A stretch of 64,000 nucleotides of DNA from Limnephilus marmoratus (lineage: Eukaryota > Arthropoda > Insecta > Trichoptera > Limnephilidae). Every line of letters begins with the position of its first letter. Positions within the stretch are counted from its first letter, which is position 1. The notes under the pieces were generated by a model. That model worked only from the letters and a program-made list of their open reading frames with translations. It was not told where the DNA came from and did no database searches. The DNA lies in contig OU862908.1 of the NCBI GenBank assembly GCA_917880885.1, positions 12,573,501 through 12,637,500 on the forward strand, written 5' to 3'. The position numbers were made by a program, and so were the translations under genes. Shown here piece after piece: positions 21,229-31,352 of this stretch.

Positions 21229-21949
21229 TATTAGAAGAACACGTCTGGACTGACTGTTGCCTCGTTACCTTAGTTTAGTGCTTACATTTTTTGTAAATAT
21301 GATAAAACTGGGCTAAATTATTTTTGGGTCACGATAGGCTAAGTAAGTTAAGTTAGGTTAGGCTAGGATAAATTGTTTTAGGATCGGTTAGATAGAAATT
21401 AACACAATTTTTTATTACAAAATATTAATTTGTTCGGCAATGTAATCCCAAAGATTTATAACATCTCAAAACTCACTTTATTAAAGACAGGTAACTTCGT
21501 TGGAAAACAGTAAGCAAAGAAAAATATCATTACGGCGTGGAAAATTCTACGATAAATTGGATACACCAGAAAATAGGGACCGTAAATCAAAGGTCCTATA
21601 AATCTGGAATCGACGGCGGGAAGTTAATTTGGCTCGCGCGCGTGGCTGGGGACCCATAATATATAATGGATTATTTTTCAATGAACCTAGGAGACTGGAA
21701 ACTTTAAATTTTACACGTTGAATACCTGAGAGATTGGAAAAGTTGAGAAATATTGCGTTTCTTATAATAAACAGTACATTATGCTCGATATAATTAATTG
21801 TCTATTAAACTTAAACTTCTCTTAGCAAACACATAATTTATATTTTCGCACTCCCATCGAATATTAAAAGTGTCACCCTTTTAAGAACGTGTTGCACTAA
21901 CATGGGCATAACATTGAAGGTTCTAAGGTCATTATTTATTTATTTTTTA
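21229..21949. other. No recognised feature
   Basis: AT-rich; includes a GTTAAGTTAGGTTAGGCTAG run at about 21345-21366, a common kind of insect simple sequence. Confidence 0.4.
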
Positions 21950-22110
21950 ATTTTGTTTTCTTTATTCATGTAATTAACAAAAGCCTTTTTAAACTTCATT
22001 TTCGACTACCAAGCTAGGCACTTGCCCGTATTATGGTATTCGATTAAGACTTGAAGCTATTAAATAAAAAATCAACTAATTTTAAACAAAAAAGTTAATT
22101 TTCTTTGATA
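21950..22110 (-). repeat. LINE 3' UTR fragment with loop-conserved hairpin
   Basis: On the minus strand a hairpin at 22003-22042 has stem CGAATACCA/TGGTAGTCG (one mismatch) and loop elements AATACGGG and CCTAG, the same signature as 5731-5768. Coding sequence is absent. Confidence 0.55.
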
Positions 22111-22234
22111 TTCAACAAACTTTCTTTAAAATTGTACAGCAATGATGCGCGTACATAAAACGTATAAATAATAATTTATTCATATATAATATAATCCTTC
22201 GCCTTCACGGCTCGCAACATTGTAAATAACTAAC

Positions 22235-22455
22235 TATCTAACCATCACGCCTGTTCCCCGCAGGGGTAGGCAGAGAAGACAGACCGCCAAACATCCCGGT
22301 CTTGGCACTCATTCCTTGCCTCGTTTACATTCATACAACGTCTCATAGATTCTCTTCTATTATTCTGACTCTTGATATGGCCCGACTCAAGTATCTGATT
22401 CACTTGGTCGTGCCATGTCTTTCTTGGGCGTCCTCGACTTCTTCTACCATTCACT
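22235..22455 (-). pseudogene. LINE 3' end, RT C-terminus
   Basis: The minus-strand frame reads NGRRSRGRPRKTWHDQVNQI and DRDVWRSVFSAYPCGEQA before a stop. The GRPRKTW and final CG-x-x-A are typical of the very end of LINE polymerase ORFs. A related, more damaged copy is at 50545-50775 and a remnant at 60588-60650. Nothing upstream of this tail is present. Confidence 0.75.
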
Positions 22456-22550
22456 ATCTATACTATATAACTAAGTCACTATGTGTGTAAAAATAAAGCA
22501 AATTCTTAAAATTCTCCAGACTTTCAAAATAAATATTAACTCAACTTTGG

Positions 22551-22810
22551 CATTAATCTTCTTATAAATATAAATGTAAAACCCATGCAATGTCCAGTGT
22601 TTTGAATATAATGTCCCCCACGTGCAAAGTCGTATCTTCCCCAAGCAAACTTTCCAATAAAGTGTGTTTTATTGGAAGATTCCTGCAGGTAAGTATGTTT
22701 CTGAATCTATTTGAAAATAATAAAATTAGATAAAGCCTAGGATTCATAATAAATTGTAAAGTGCCCTTGAGGTGATTTTTCACAAAAACGGCGCTATACA
22801 AGTTATCCAA
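22551..22810. repeat. Region with repeat E (22757-22803)
   Basis: TGCCCTTGAGGTGATTTT followed by CACAAAAACGGCGCTATAC closely matches 59612-59660. In the second copy the segment is bounded by ATAGCGCC and GGCGCTAT, so it may be a tiny palindromic element. The rest is unassigned. Confidence 0.5.
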
Positions 22811-23530
22811 TTATTATTATTATTAATACAATAATGTAAGATCTTTTTATCTAGAATAATGGAATAGTAATTTATTTTAAGGTTACGTTTATTCAATGAC
22901 AATACAAATATGTATTACAAATACGTCGTTCTGCTTTACTCGCTCCTTAAACAACCAAAACAACTACACTCCAGTCAGAAACAGATGTTATAATTTTAAG
23001 AACTATTTAATTAAGTACCTAGTTACAAGACTAACACTTTTTATAAAAATCTACAGTTTTATTCCGGTATTTATGAAATTTTACTCATTTAACCTTCAAA
23101 ATAAGAAAAATGTCAATGTTTAAATGTTTTCGAAAAACTACCCACCGACTTAAGCCGCCGCTACCAGAATTTCATCTCACATATCTCCCTTAAACACGTT
23201 AAGTTTTAAAGTTTTTAAAAAAATATATGTTATTCTTGAAGATAATATCTATACTATACCTATATCTTCTTCTTTTTGAGCCCGGTTGCGGCGCCTTTAA
23301 GCATAATTTTGATGCCATTGATGAAATTTTGCACCAAAAAGAAAAATTACTGTTTGCTTCAGATTTCGAAATAATTTGTGTAAATCCGTGGCAACGCCGG
23401 AGACTCCAGCTAGTATTTGTATTATTATGTTTTAAATGGTTGCATTGTTGATAGTAGGGGATACATTGTAATAATAATAATAAAATATCATATAATGTTT
23501 AAAACATAAATCGTATAAATATATACCTAT
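22811..23530. other. No recognised feature
   Basis: AT-rich, with TTATTATTATTA at the start and small motif-free ORFs. Confidence 0.4.
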
Positions 23531-24180
23531 TGGTTTTATATGCTTTTGCTGTTCTCAGCAAGTGATTTTAAGTCACTAGAATGTTTGAAAATATTGTACA
23601 CTTCTTTAGTAAGTAGCCAGGTAGAGTATAATTCGCCCGCTTGGTCCCCATTATATAAAATACATTCCGAAAATATAGAAAGGGTACAGCACAAATTTCT
23701 AAGATTTATTAACTTTAAGCTGAATATTCCAATTCAAAATATTAACTACGTCTTTTTGATGAAACAACTCAACTTAATTACGCTGTCAGATAAGCGGATC
23801 ATCTCTGACCTTGTACTATTAAGTAAAATCATTAATAATTGCATTGACAACCCTGAAATTCTCGGCACAATAAAATTTTACGTACCGACCAGAAATACGA
23901 GGCAAAGTGCTACCTTCTTCTGTGGCAATTTTAAAATTATGAGTAAATACAACCTATAAATAGATTAAATCATTTTGGCAATAATTTTGGAAATATTGTA
24001 GACATGTTTGCAGATTCTGTATTAGTTATAAAACGAAGTCTTTATAATTACTTCAATGAAATGTATGATTTTAATTTTTATTAATTTTATTTTTTACTAT
24101 TAATTTAATCATTATAATTATGTACTACGTACCTGCCTAACTATTATTATCTATCTTTGTAAATAAATAAATAAATAAAT
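23531..24180 (+). pseudogene. Jockey/CR1-like LINE 3' end (RT C-terminal region and UTR)
   Basis: The frame at 23573-23959 reads LKILYTSLVSSQVEYNSPAW, IERVQHKFLRFINFKLNI and FYVPTRNTRQSATFF, the 'thumb' and C-terminal stretch of jockey/CR1-type polymerases. It stops at 23959, but neighbouring codons (LNHFGNNFG, YFNEMYDF) continue the family tail. The copy ends in an AAAT-type tract at about 24158-24180. ATACCTAT at 23523-23530 and just after the tract at about 24179 may be the target duplication. A closely related copy is at 27495-28155 (reversed). It is 5'-truncated just before the LKILY stretch and so lacks the catalytic box. Confidence 0.82.
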
Positions 24181-24429
24181 ACCTATAGCAACGATTAACC
24201 TCTCTGATGCTGGTTCATCCATAATCAACCATTCACCGCTCTTATCATGAAAGTGACTACTAACGATGTAGGACAGTGTCAACGGCTTGTCTTCAAGCCA
24301 AAGGAATTTAATGAATTTCTATTGCTCGAAATAAATGAATAGTGTTACTTATAGATTATGTGCAGCTGTCATAGAGAGCCCAATGGCATCAACGTGTAAA
24401 GGAGTCTAGTAATGTGTTATCCGATATTA
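24181..24429. other. No recognised feature
   Basis: No frame or shared repeat was recognised. Confidence 0.4.
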
Positions 24430-24520
24430 GAGTCAGATATGATTTTAGATTTTCACGGCCAAAAGTATTTTTGTTATTTGTTTTTGGGGTGTTATGCCAT
24501 GTTGCGCTACCTCCTCCTTT

Positions 24521-24563
24521 AGCCAACGTTTCGAACAGCGTTACAGTGTCCATCGTCAGGGCA
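24521..24563 (-). ncRNA. Hammerhead-like motif, PLE family B
   Basis: On the minus strand: GCC before CTGACGA (fits CUGANGA), stem II GGACA/TGTTC, GAAAC, then GGC that can pair with GCC as a short stem I. Stem III would be a single pair or missing, so this copy is weaker than those at 16180 and 17308. Confidence 0.5.
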
Positions 24564-24982
24564 GATGTGTAAATGTTAGTGGTGAAGTGTTTGCTTAAGT
24601 ACTTCGAAGCAATACCGTGTTGCCAGCTTCACTCCACTGCGAGCTGGCATTACAGTATACTTCAAGAAGGTTTTCTGCATTTAGCTTTGGTGTAGCCGTC
24701 AATTACCGAATACCAAGAACTATATTGAGCTTAGCTCCGTGCGTCGTCTCTATTAATGTTAATAGGATTTTTATAAATTTCAATTGCCTCTGTAATTAGG
24801 CGTGCTCTATAAGTTTTGGGTCTTCCCAGGACTTCAGGAACAAATCCAAAGAAAAGGCCTGTCTCAAGTAAATGCTCGGCGATTGCCGATTTGTCAGGGT
24901 AGCCAAGCTCGTAATGGAGTGGAGCTGGCAACACGGTATTGCTTCTAAGTACTTAAGCACACATTTCACCAATATACATATC

Positions 24983-25024
24983 TGCCCCGATGATGGACAC
25001 TGTAACGTTGTTCGAAACTTTGGC
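24983..25024 (+). ncRNA. Hammerhead-like motif, mutated (PLE family B)
   Basis: CCGATGA in place of CTGATGA, stem II GGACA/TGTTC retained, then GAAACTTTGGC. The U-to-C change in the core should disable it. Confidence 0.45.
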
Positions 25025-25345
25025 ATTCAGTTGGATAAACTAGAAATTTTAGAAATCCGAAAGAGTGTTACTAAAAATTAAAAACTAAAAATTGTTCTTC
25101 AATGACCCAATATTAAACATGTTCCCTTTGTAAATTGTCCCCCATTGCCCCTCTCATTCCCATTCTCATATTTTCATTGATACCATTGTCTATGTCCATT
25201 CGTTCTTAATTGACACCATTGTCTACGTCTATTATTTATAATTAAAAAATATCAATAAAAAAAACTCTGAAGAAGTTAGCGTTGCTCACGAAACATGTTG
25301 GTTTTCTAACCAATAAAATTGGTAAAAACTAAGTGTTTTATTAAT
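25020..25345 (+). pseudogene. PLE C-terminus, 3' UTR and terminal repeat
   Basis: A short frame at 25026-25081 reads QLDKLEILEIRKSVTKN and stops, matching the closing stretch of the PLE at 17195-17760. A C-rich leader (CCCCCATTGCCCCTCTCATT) and AT-rich sequence follow, then a hammerhead-like motif at 25261-25305 and the trailer AAACTAAGTGTTTTATT. It abuts the family B terminal repeat directly, so one PLE end was joined to or inserted beside another. Confidence 0.68.
25261..25305 (+). ncRNA. Hammerhead-ribozyme-like motif
   Basis: Stem I strand AAAACT, core CTGAAGA, stem II GTTAGC/GCTCAC with one mismatch, GAAAC, two-pair stem III (AC/GT around AT), T, then GGTTTT closing stem I (five Watson-Crick pairs and one G-U). 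All parts of the type I fold are present. Confidence 0.65.
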
Positions 25346-26264
25346 TTAAATCAAAATGGTGCCACAAAATAAGTTTGCTGTGTTAGAAGAAATAAATAAT
25401 TGTTCAAAAATAGTAAAATGGGACAAAAATAATACAGACTTCCTGTGAAATTAGGTTAGGTTTTAATAGATATTTTGTTGGAGGATGTTTTGTCCTTAGG
25501 ATATTTTGTTGGGGATATTTTGTCGCGGGATGAAAACGCGCATTACCGTACAATTTACCCGTTTTACTAACCGGTTTAGTCCGAGATTTCAACATAATTA
25601 TTGTAAAACAAAAATTACAATGAATAATTAAAAAATACAGAACAAACAAAAATGTCAATAATAACGTCATTTTATGTAGGCAGATAAGCGTTAGAATGGT
25701 GTGGTTTGTATTCCGCTAAAAATGTTGTTTAATATTTAATTGAATCTAATAATTTAATTATTTACTGATTTTCTAAATTTTTGTGTTGAACAAAACATCT
25801 ACAAGTAAAATTGTGCAGATTTATGATTGAAAAACTAATAAATAAATTCTATAATGGAAATAACTTTCAAATACTTACGCAATTAAATGGCTGCGGTTGT
25901 TGACAGGACTGAGAAGTATTTATAAAACATATAAAAGTTGTTTAAGGTAACCAATTTAATTCACAAACATTCAATTCAACCCCGAAACCTTTAAATCCAA
26001 CGAAATGAAATATGTAGGATTGGATGGATCTCGTAACATAATATTTCGTACGTTGAATTTTCAGTTAAGAGGTGAGCAATTTTGCATTTTTCATGATCCA
26101 AGACAGCCAGGATATAAACATTTCTTTAATTTTTTGTAATATAAACAAACCCATTTAAATGAAACAAACCATTTAAAAGAAAGGCAATAAAAGCAGGGAG
26201 AGAATCATTACTAATAACTAAAATAAAATAAATAAAAACAAAATCTCGTGAAAATAATTTTCAA
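25346..26264. other. No recognised feature
   Basis: AT-rich. Three degenerate GATATTTTGTTGGGG-type units are visible at about 25468-25525. No gene. Confidence 0.4.
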
Positions 26265-26755
26265 ATCCAAATACCCGCCTCCCAAATTGTAAAATTGGGA
26301 GGCAGGTAAAGGTTGGTAAAGGTATGGATATGGCCGCCTCGGGAACCATTTATTGGATAACCAACATCTCTGCCATAGGTCACTCCAAGTAGTTCGCTAT
26401 GTTTGGTGACTTAGCAGGCGTGCCCGGATTCAAGGGGTGAGGTCTGCCCACCAGCTACGTGCAGGCCGGATCGGGAAAGACTGGTTCAGGGGGACCTCGT
26501 GACCTCCCAAGCAGAACCGTTTTGGAACATCGCCTTGTACCGCAGTGGGAGGGATTGGTTCATACGTCTGTCACTCGGAACTCACTGACTCCCAGATTCC
26601 TATCCACCCTTCATACCTTATCCTTCTTAGAACTTTCTCTACTTCTTTTCCTTTAAACTACCCTCCACGCAGCATCCCCAAAGATTAGACATAGGCCCTG
26701 AGGGAAAATATTTTTCTTGGTATCACCTGTGTGGAGCTATTGTAAAAAAAATACG
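26265..26755 (+). mobile_element. Repeat B, longest copy
   Basis: Starts near a hairpin (GCCTCCCAAATT/AATTGGGAGGC at 26277-26304) and runs through CCATTTATTGGATAACCAAC, TTTGGTGACTTAGC, GCAGGCCGGATCGGG and CGCAGTGGGAGGG to GTGTGGAGCTATTG plus an A run. Longer than copy 1 because GACCTCGTGACCTCCC and neighbouring sequence are added in the middle. No ORF of note. Confidence 0.7.
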
Positions 26756-27494
26756 TGTGAAGTTCACACGCCGTAGAAGTGAAACCTTCAAAAAACTAAA
26801 GTAGACAAGAAAGGGTAGAAAACGAAGCATCGCTCAAAGAGGAGACCCATTATTTACAAAGCACCGCACAAATCTCATTCTCTATATTCTATATAATTCT
26901 CTTGCAGACTAAGCCCTATAGATCTATGTGTTTTTAGTATCGCTTTTTCATTTAATCGAGTTTCAAAAAAGAAACCACCACTGGACATTTTGAGTATATA
27001 CGGAAGGGTTGCACCTAGTGTATTTCATGTCAAGGTGTCAACCGTCGCTACCATTGTCAAAGGAAACAATTTAAGTGTTTCGAAGTTGCCGTAATAAATC
27101 CACAAGGCCATTATTTCCCCGATAATATAACAGAACAACACATTTCCCGCTTCTTTGCAAGATGAGTGATATAATTGCCAACCGAAGTATGAGAGATTTA
27201 ACGATCTGCTTATTTTACGACAGAACGTCTACAATTTAATTTGTTAAATAATTTATAAAACTTGCGGATCATAAAACGAGCACTAAGCAATCCGAAGTGT
27301 TTACTGACATTATGCGAGACGCATTATTTATTTATGCCGTTTTAGGACATAAACACATATTATCGTAAAACAGTAATGAAAAACATGACTATCTTGGCTA
27401 TCAACGTTGGTGCCAAAATAACATTTTCGTTAGCAGTACCTTCTCACTGCCAGATCTAAAAAGCTGTAGTTGCCACAAAGCTCGAAACTTTTTT
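26756..27494. other. No recognised feature
   Basis: No shared repeat or coding frame was recognised. Confidence 0.35.
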
Positions 27495-28155
27495 TTTATT
27501 ATTTTTTTATTTAATTAACGCCAAAGGGCTTTAACATTTTGGTAGTACAAATAAATCATGACAAATGATTTTTAAACATATACAGAAATGATAAAAATAA
27601 AATTAGATAAAAAAGCACACAAGTCATAAAAACACAAAAATTCAGCGATTTCATAGGTTTGCAGAAAAACAGATATGTTCAGGAATAGTTTTGGAATAAG
27701 TTTTTTACAAGATCAACAAAATTCGTCAAGTTTATGTTAAATATGTCAATATCACCTAAGTACTGATTTTCCCATAGTGTGAAATCTTTGTATCGGAGAG
27801 TGGGCAATGTAGTTCCGCTTATGAATGCTACAGTAGAATAGTGTATTTTGTCGTGTAGTTACTGTCGGAATTCGTAGGTTTATGAGTTGCAGTAGTTCGC
27901 AACAGTATTTTGAATAAAAATGTTAAGTCGTTTATTTTACGTCTGTGTGCGTAATTTTAGGAAAGTTAATAATAAATTATATTTTAAGTCTTCTAGTAAG
28001 ATATTTAATTTAAAATTTATAATGTTAGCAGAAAAAAATTTTTGTGTTCGCTCAATGTTATTAATGTGAATTTTGTAAGATGGAGACCAAATTACCGAGT
28101 TATATTCCATTAGGCTTCTAACTAGAGAAGTGCATCTTTCACGAAACATGATTCT
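27495..28155 (-). pseudogene. Jockey/CR1-like LINE 3' end (reverse orientation)
   Basis: On the minus strand: CTSLVRSLMEYNSVIWSPSY, NNIERTQKFF and INFKLNILLEDLKY, closely matching the copy at 23531-24180 (which has NIERVQHKF and INFKLNI). A small insertion or shift sits at the FFSANI point. The 3' UTR runs left to a T-rich tract at 27489-27510, the reversed A-rich tail. Polymerase palm missing. Confidence 0.72.
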
Positions 28156-28424
28156 ACACGGTAATTCGCGAAAAAATGCTGACTGTAAACATTAGATGTA
28201 ACTGCAGCAGAGGTGAACTCTCTGATTAATAAAGGGTCTTTCAATAGAGACGCTCGAAATTTGTTAGGTCATAGCGCCCACGTTGTTAAGGTGACATCTG
28301 TCAAATGTGTTTAGCCGTACCGTGACTACGTTTAGTGTACCGGTGACTAGCGATCACTGAATGGCAGTGCATTCTAAGTACAGGCTTTTTTGGAACCAGT
28401 TCCTACATGCACGCATGATTACCG

Positions 28425-28680
28425 CAACCATTTTAAAGTATACTGTAATACCGGATCATAGAGGAGTGGAGCTGGCAATACGGTATCGCTTCCAAGTATA
28501 TAAGCACATATTTCACCCATTTCACCACTAACAATTACACATCTACCCTGATGATGGACACTGTAACGCTGTCCAAAACGTTGGCTAAAGAAAGAGGTAG
28601 CGCAACACGGCATAGCACCCCAAAAACAAATAACGAAAATACTTATGGCCGCGAAAATCTAAAAACGTACATGTGTTGTC
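28425..28680 (+). mobile_element. PLE family B terminal repeat nested in Tc1-like element
   Basis: Shares GGAGCTGGCAATACGGTATC, CATTTCACCACTAAC, the hammerhead-like segment and the trailer GTAGCGCAACACGGCATAGC / CCCCAAAAACAAATAACG with 24430-24660 (reversed there). Confidence 0.75.
28545..28585 (+). ncRNA. Hammerhead-like motif, mutated GAAA box (PLE family B)
   Basis: Canonical CTGATGA and perfect stem II GGACA/TGTCC, but the GAAA box reads AAAA, which should prevent cleavage. It supports the family B consensus by showing an intact stem II. Confidence 0.55.
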
Positions 28681-28710
28681 AATTATTTAATAGTATACGG
28701 CAAACCACCT

Positions 28711-28938
28711 GGGTACGTAGCATGGTCGATCGACATAATGTCGGTAACTTGTCATCGCTCCCGAACACGACTGCAGACCGCTAACGAACAATTGACAGTT
28801 CACGTCAAATAAATTAGGAACCCTTAGTGGTTGTGAACTGTTGTTTGTTCGTTAGCGGTCTGCAGTCGTGCTTGGGAGCGATGACAAGTTACCGATATTT
28901 TCGATAAAACCCATATCGATCGACCATGCTAGGTACCC
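28711..28938. mobile_element. Palindromic MITE, 228 bp
   Basis: Arms run from 28711 to about 28803 and from about 28834 to 28938: GCATGGTCGATCGA, GGTAACTTGTCATCGCTCCC and CTGCAGACCGCTAACGAAC all recur as reverse complements. The spacer is about 30 bp. No ORF. Confidence 0.88.
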
Positions 28939-29491
28939 TGGAAGGTTATAGCGTTGAACAGCGTGTGCAAATCATCAAATTTGAAACATGATACAAAATG
29001 CATGGTTATCTCGAGCGTCGGCGACGTGAACTGCACGGAGAAAAATGTAATGCTAATTTATTAAGAATTCTCTTCAAATTATTCGTAATTCCGACTAAGA
29101 ACGGGATTGCAGGCCTTACGAAAGAATTAGCAGGAAGAGGTTGCCTGATAAACGTTAGGAAGCGAACTATCAGGATTTCCTAATAAACTATTCTGAAATT
29201 ACGAATATTTTAGTGAAAACGAAACGCGTCTGCTTGAAATTCCTAATATTTTTGCATTACAATACGACTTCCAGCAAATTCAACCAGCTTTATGCGACAA
29301 AGTAATTGAAAATTGGACCTCTCGAATATGTGCCACTAAGCAAAGCCACGGCGTACTTTTGAACGCCGTTATATTCCACACTTATTGCCGTAAAATATAC
29401 TTTCAAATAAAATAAAAATTGAGGGGCTATCTTACACACAACTTGTGTTATTTACATTTTAAAATCAAGGGTCCTTATTGAAAGGCCCCTT

Positions 29492-30854
29492 TATTTTTTG
29501 ACACTTATCCGACGGAGAAAAGCCGGTGAAGCATTAAAAAATTCCATCCTGTACACTATTTTGAAGCAAAACACAATGACGGATGGTAAAGCGAGTGTGA
29601 AAATACCAGGCAATTTAGATTTGGGTAAAAAAAACACAGCCACAACTATCGCATTGCATTTAGCACAATAATTACCAGCGCTCGGCTAATAGGTACGTAA
29701 ATACTGGCAGATTAAGGACGAATATGTAAAATTTAAAGTGGAAAAGTGCTCTGGGTACTTGTGCAGCATCCAGCGTGGGCTTAATGCTAATGGCAGCATC
29801 ACGGAGATTACGGATTCTGTTGTGTGTGATTGTGCAAATATTTAGCGACGGCAGCGGCGACTCTATTTACCCTTCGCGACTGCTAAATACCGACTGCTAT
29901 AAATAGTTATACCAACACACGGCTTGCCTATAGCATTGAGGTCATACTCTCTAATTAACGCGAACCGTATGCATTAAGCTCGGTTTTGCCAAATTATATA
30001 AATTCTTAATGGACTGGGTATGGGTATTCAATATGAACAAATTCACCACGTGACCAGATTTTGGAACCGTATATTTACAAAGTTTTGCTAAAATCTCAAA
30101 TTAGGCAGTTGGGCTAAAAAGGGCGTAGGTGGGTAAGATAGTAAGGAAGTGAAGTCCATCGAAGCCAGAGTCATATTAGCCTCCGAATTGCACAGGGCCT
30201 GCAGACGATTTAATAGTACACAACTACTGTTGATCCCTGTACAAATTGCAAATGCGCCCCAGTGTTGAATTTGGCAGACACCTTGGTCTAGGGCCTCAAA
30301 ATACCTTTGTAGCAGGTAGCTACCAGCTGCGTCCTAGTTAATGACAACTACGCATTTTTGTTCCCAAGGTTGGCATGTCTGAGTTCCAGAGTTCGCTAGT
30401 TCGAATTTTATCCGCAAGCGTCAGTTGTGTGGAGAAACCGGGCTGACAGGAGGTATCGTGGCCAGCGCTCGTAGTTTGGTGGGAATTCGAGTTATCTTTA
30501 ATCACGTGTAAGGCAAATGAATATTATTATTATCTTAGTTTAATGGTTTCACTGATTGTAAAATATGTCAGGTTGTTTTTCCCTGGCTGGCGCCCTATTA
30601 AATTAAATTCTCCATGGCCTTGACGGCACAGATTTCTTACGTTAGCAATTCAAATCCTTTATCTTTATCAGGTCTTTACCTGACATGCCCTGTTGATTAA
30701 TTGTCCTGCTCTACCAATTTCTTTCAAATTGCAATCAATAAATGTCCTTGATCTATTTCAGATTATTGTTTAATTTGATTAATATTGTGCCACAAACCCT
30801 TCTTGCCGCGTGGGCGGTAGGTAGTCGAACATGTCTTATCAGTTGCAATGTTAC
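29492..30854. other. No recognised feature
   Basis: Mixed base composition (GC-richer at 29750-29900 and 30120-30480). I see no open frame, shared repeat or TIR pair. Confidence 0.35.
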
Positions 30855-31240
30855 ACCTTGACCCTTGACTGTGCAGAAACGAGCGGTCCGTTTAATAGAT
30901 TGCCCTATCTTAACAAAATTGCAATCTTTAGAGCATAGGGAAGAGTGGAAGAAACGAATAGATGAAATTGCTGCAAACCAATCCCAGGATTGAAACCAGA
31001 GAGAGAGAGAGCATAGGCGTCAGATAGGTACGCTGTCCTTGTTCTACCGGTATTACAATGGAAGATCCCTTCGGCACAGGCACATAGTCGGGAAACACGC
31101 TAAAACGCGGGCGCAACAATTGTACATAGGTCACAATTGTCATAATATGAGAAATGGTCGTTTCTTCGACTCGTTATTGAGTTCAACAGTTCAGCTGAGG
31201 AACGATTTGCCGGCCTATATGTTTCCTCACTTCTACATCA
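30855..31240 (+). pseudogene. LINE RT C-terminal relic
   Basis: Frames around 31020-31100 read RQIGTLSLFYRYYNGRS, matching the conserved 'G-x-L-x-LFYRYYNGRC' stretch near the end of a common insect LINE, and about 31150 RNGRFFDSLLSST plus VQLRNDLPAYMFP completes the tail. Upstream, NERSV near 30880 fits the preceding 'QKRAVRLI' segment. Stops and a 68-bp insertion break it. Confidence 0.7.
30940..31007 (+). mobile_element. 68-bp LINE 3'-end insertion with 10-bp target duplication
   Basis: AGAGCATAGG occurs at 30930-30939 and 31008-31017. Between them a frame reads EEWKKRIDEIAANQSQD and stops, followed by an (AG)n tract. It is a severely truncated LINE tail placed inside the older LINE at 30855. 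Confidence 0.75.
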
Positions 31241-31352
31241 TGTTCACTCCTTCTTCTCCTCAAAAAGACCATCCACACAGCATTCCCTGAGATACTAGGT
31301 CCTGAGTTAAATTATTTTCTTCAGAGCCTCCTGTGTGGAGATAATGTAAAAA
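31240..31352 (+). mobile_element. Repeat B, 3' fragment
   Basis: CCATCCACACAGCATTCCCTG, AGGTCCTGAG and CTGTGTGGAGATAATG plus an A run match the 3' end of repeat B. It replaces the expected end of the LINE at 30855. Confidence 0.7.

Larger units (their letters stand above)
24430..25025 (-). mobile_element. PLE family B: GIY-YIG C-terminus flanked by terminal-repeat copies in opposite orientation
   Basis: The minus-strand frame at 24731-24934 reads KSAIAEHLLETGLFFGF, RPKTYRARLITEAIEIYKNP and ININRDD, the closing part of a PLE GIY-YIG domain. It is flanked by two copies of one terminal repeat: 24440-24660 on the minus strand and 24915-25022 on the plus strand. Both contain GCAACACGGTATTGCTTC-type sequence and a hammerhead-like segment (24521-24563 minus, 24983-25024 plus). 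A third, plus-strand copy is at 28425-28680. Inverted terminal repeats are known for PLEs. The polymerase is missing, so only the end of a PLE is here. Confidence 0.68.
28232..29491 (+). mobile_element. Deleted Tc1/mariner-type element with TIRs, TA duplication and two nested repeats
   Basis: Ends AAGGGTCTTTCAATAGAGAC and its imperfect complement near GTCCTTATTGAAAGGCCCCTT lie between TA dinucleotides (28230-28231, 29492-29493). At about 28947 a frame reads YSVEQRVQIIKF, the start of the helix-turn-helix region of the same transposase group as 9480-10475; at about 29290 CDKVIENWTSRICATK matches its C-terminal end. The catalytic part is lost. Two foreign pieces sit in the left half: a PLE family B terminal repeat (28425-28680) and a palindromic MITE (28711-28938). 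Confidence 0.82.
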
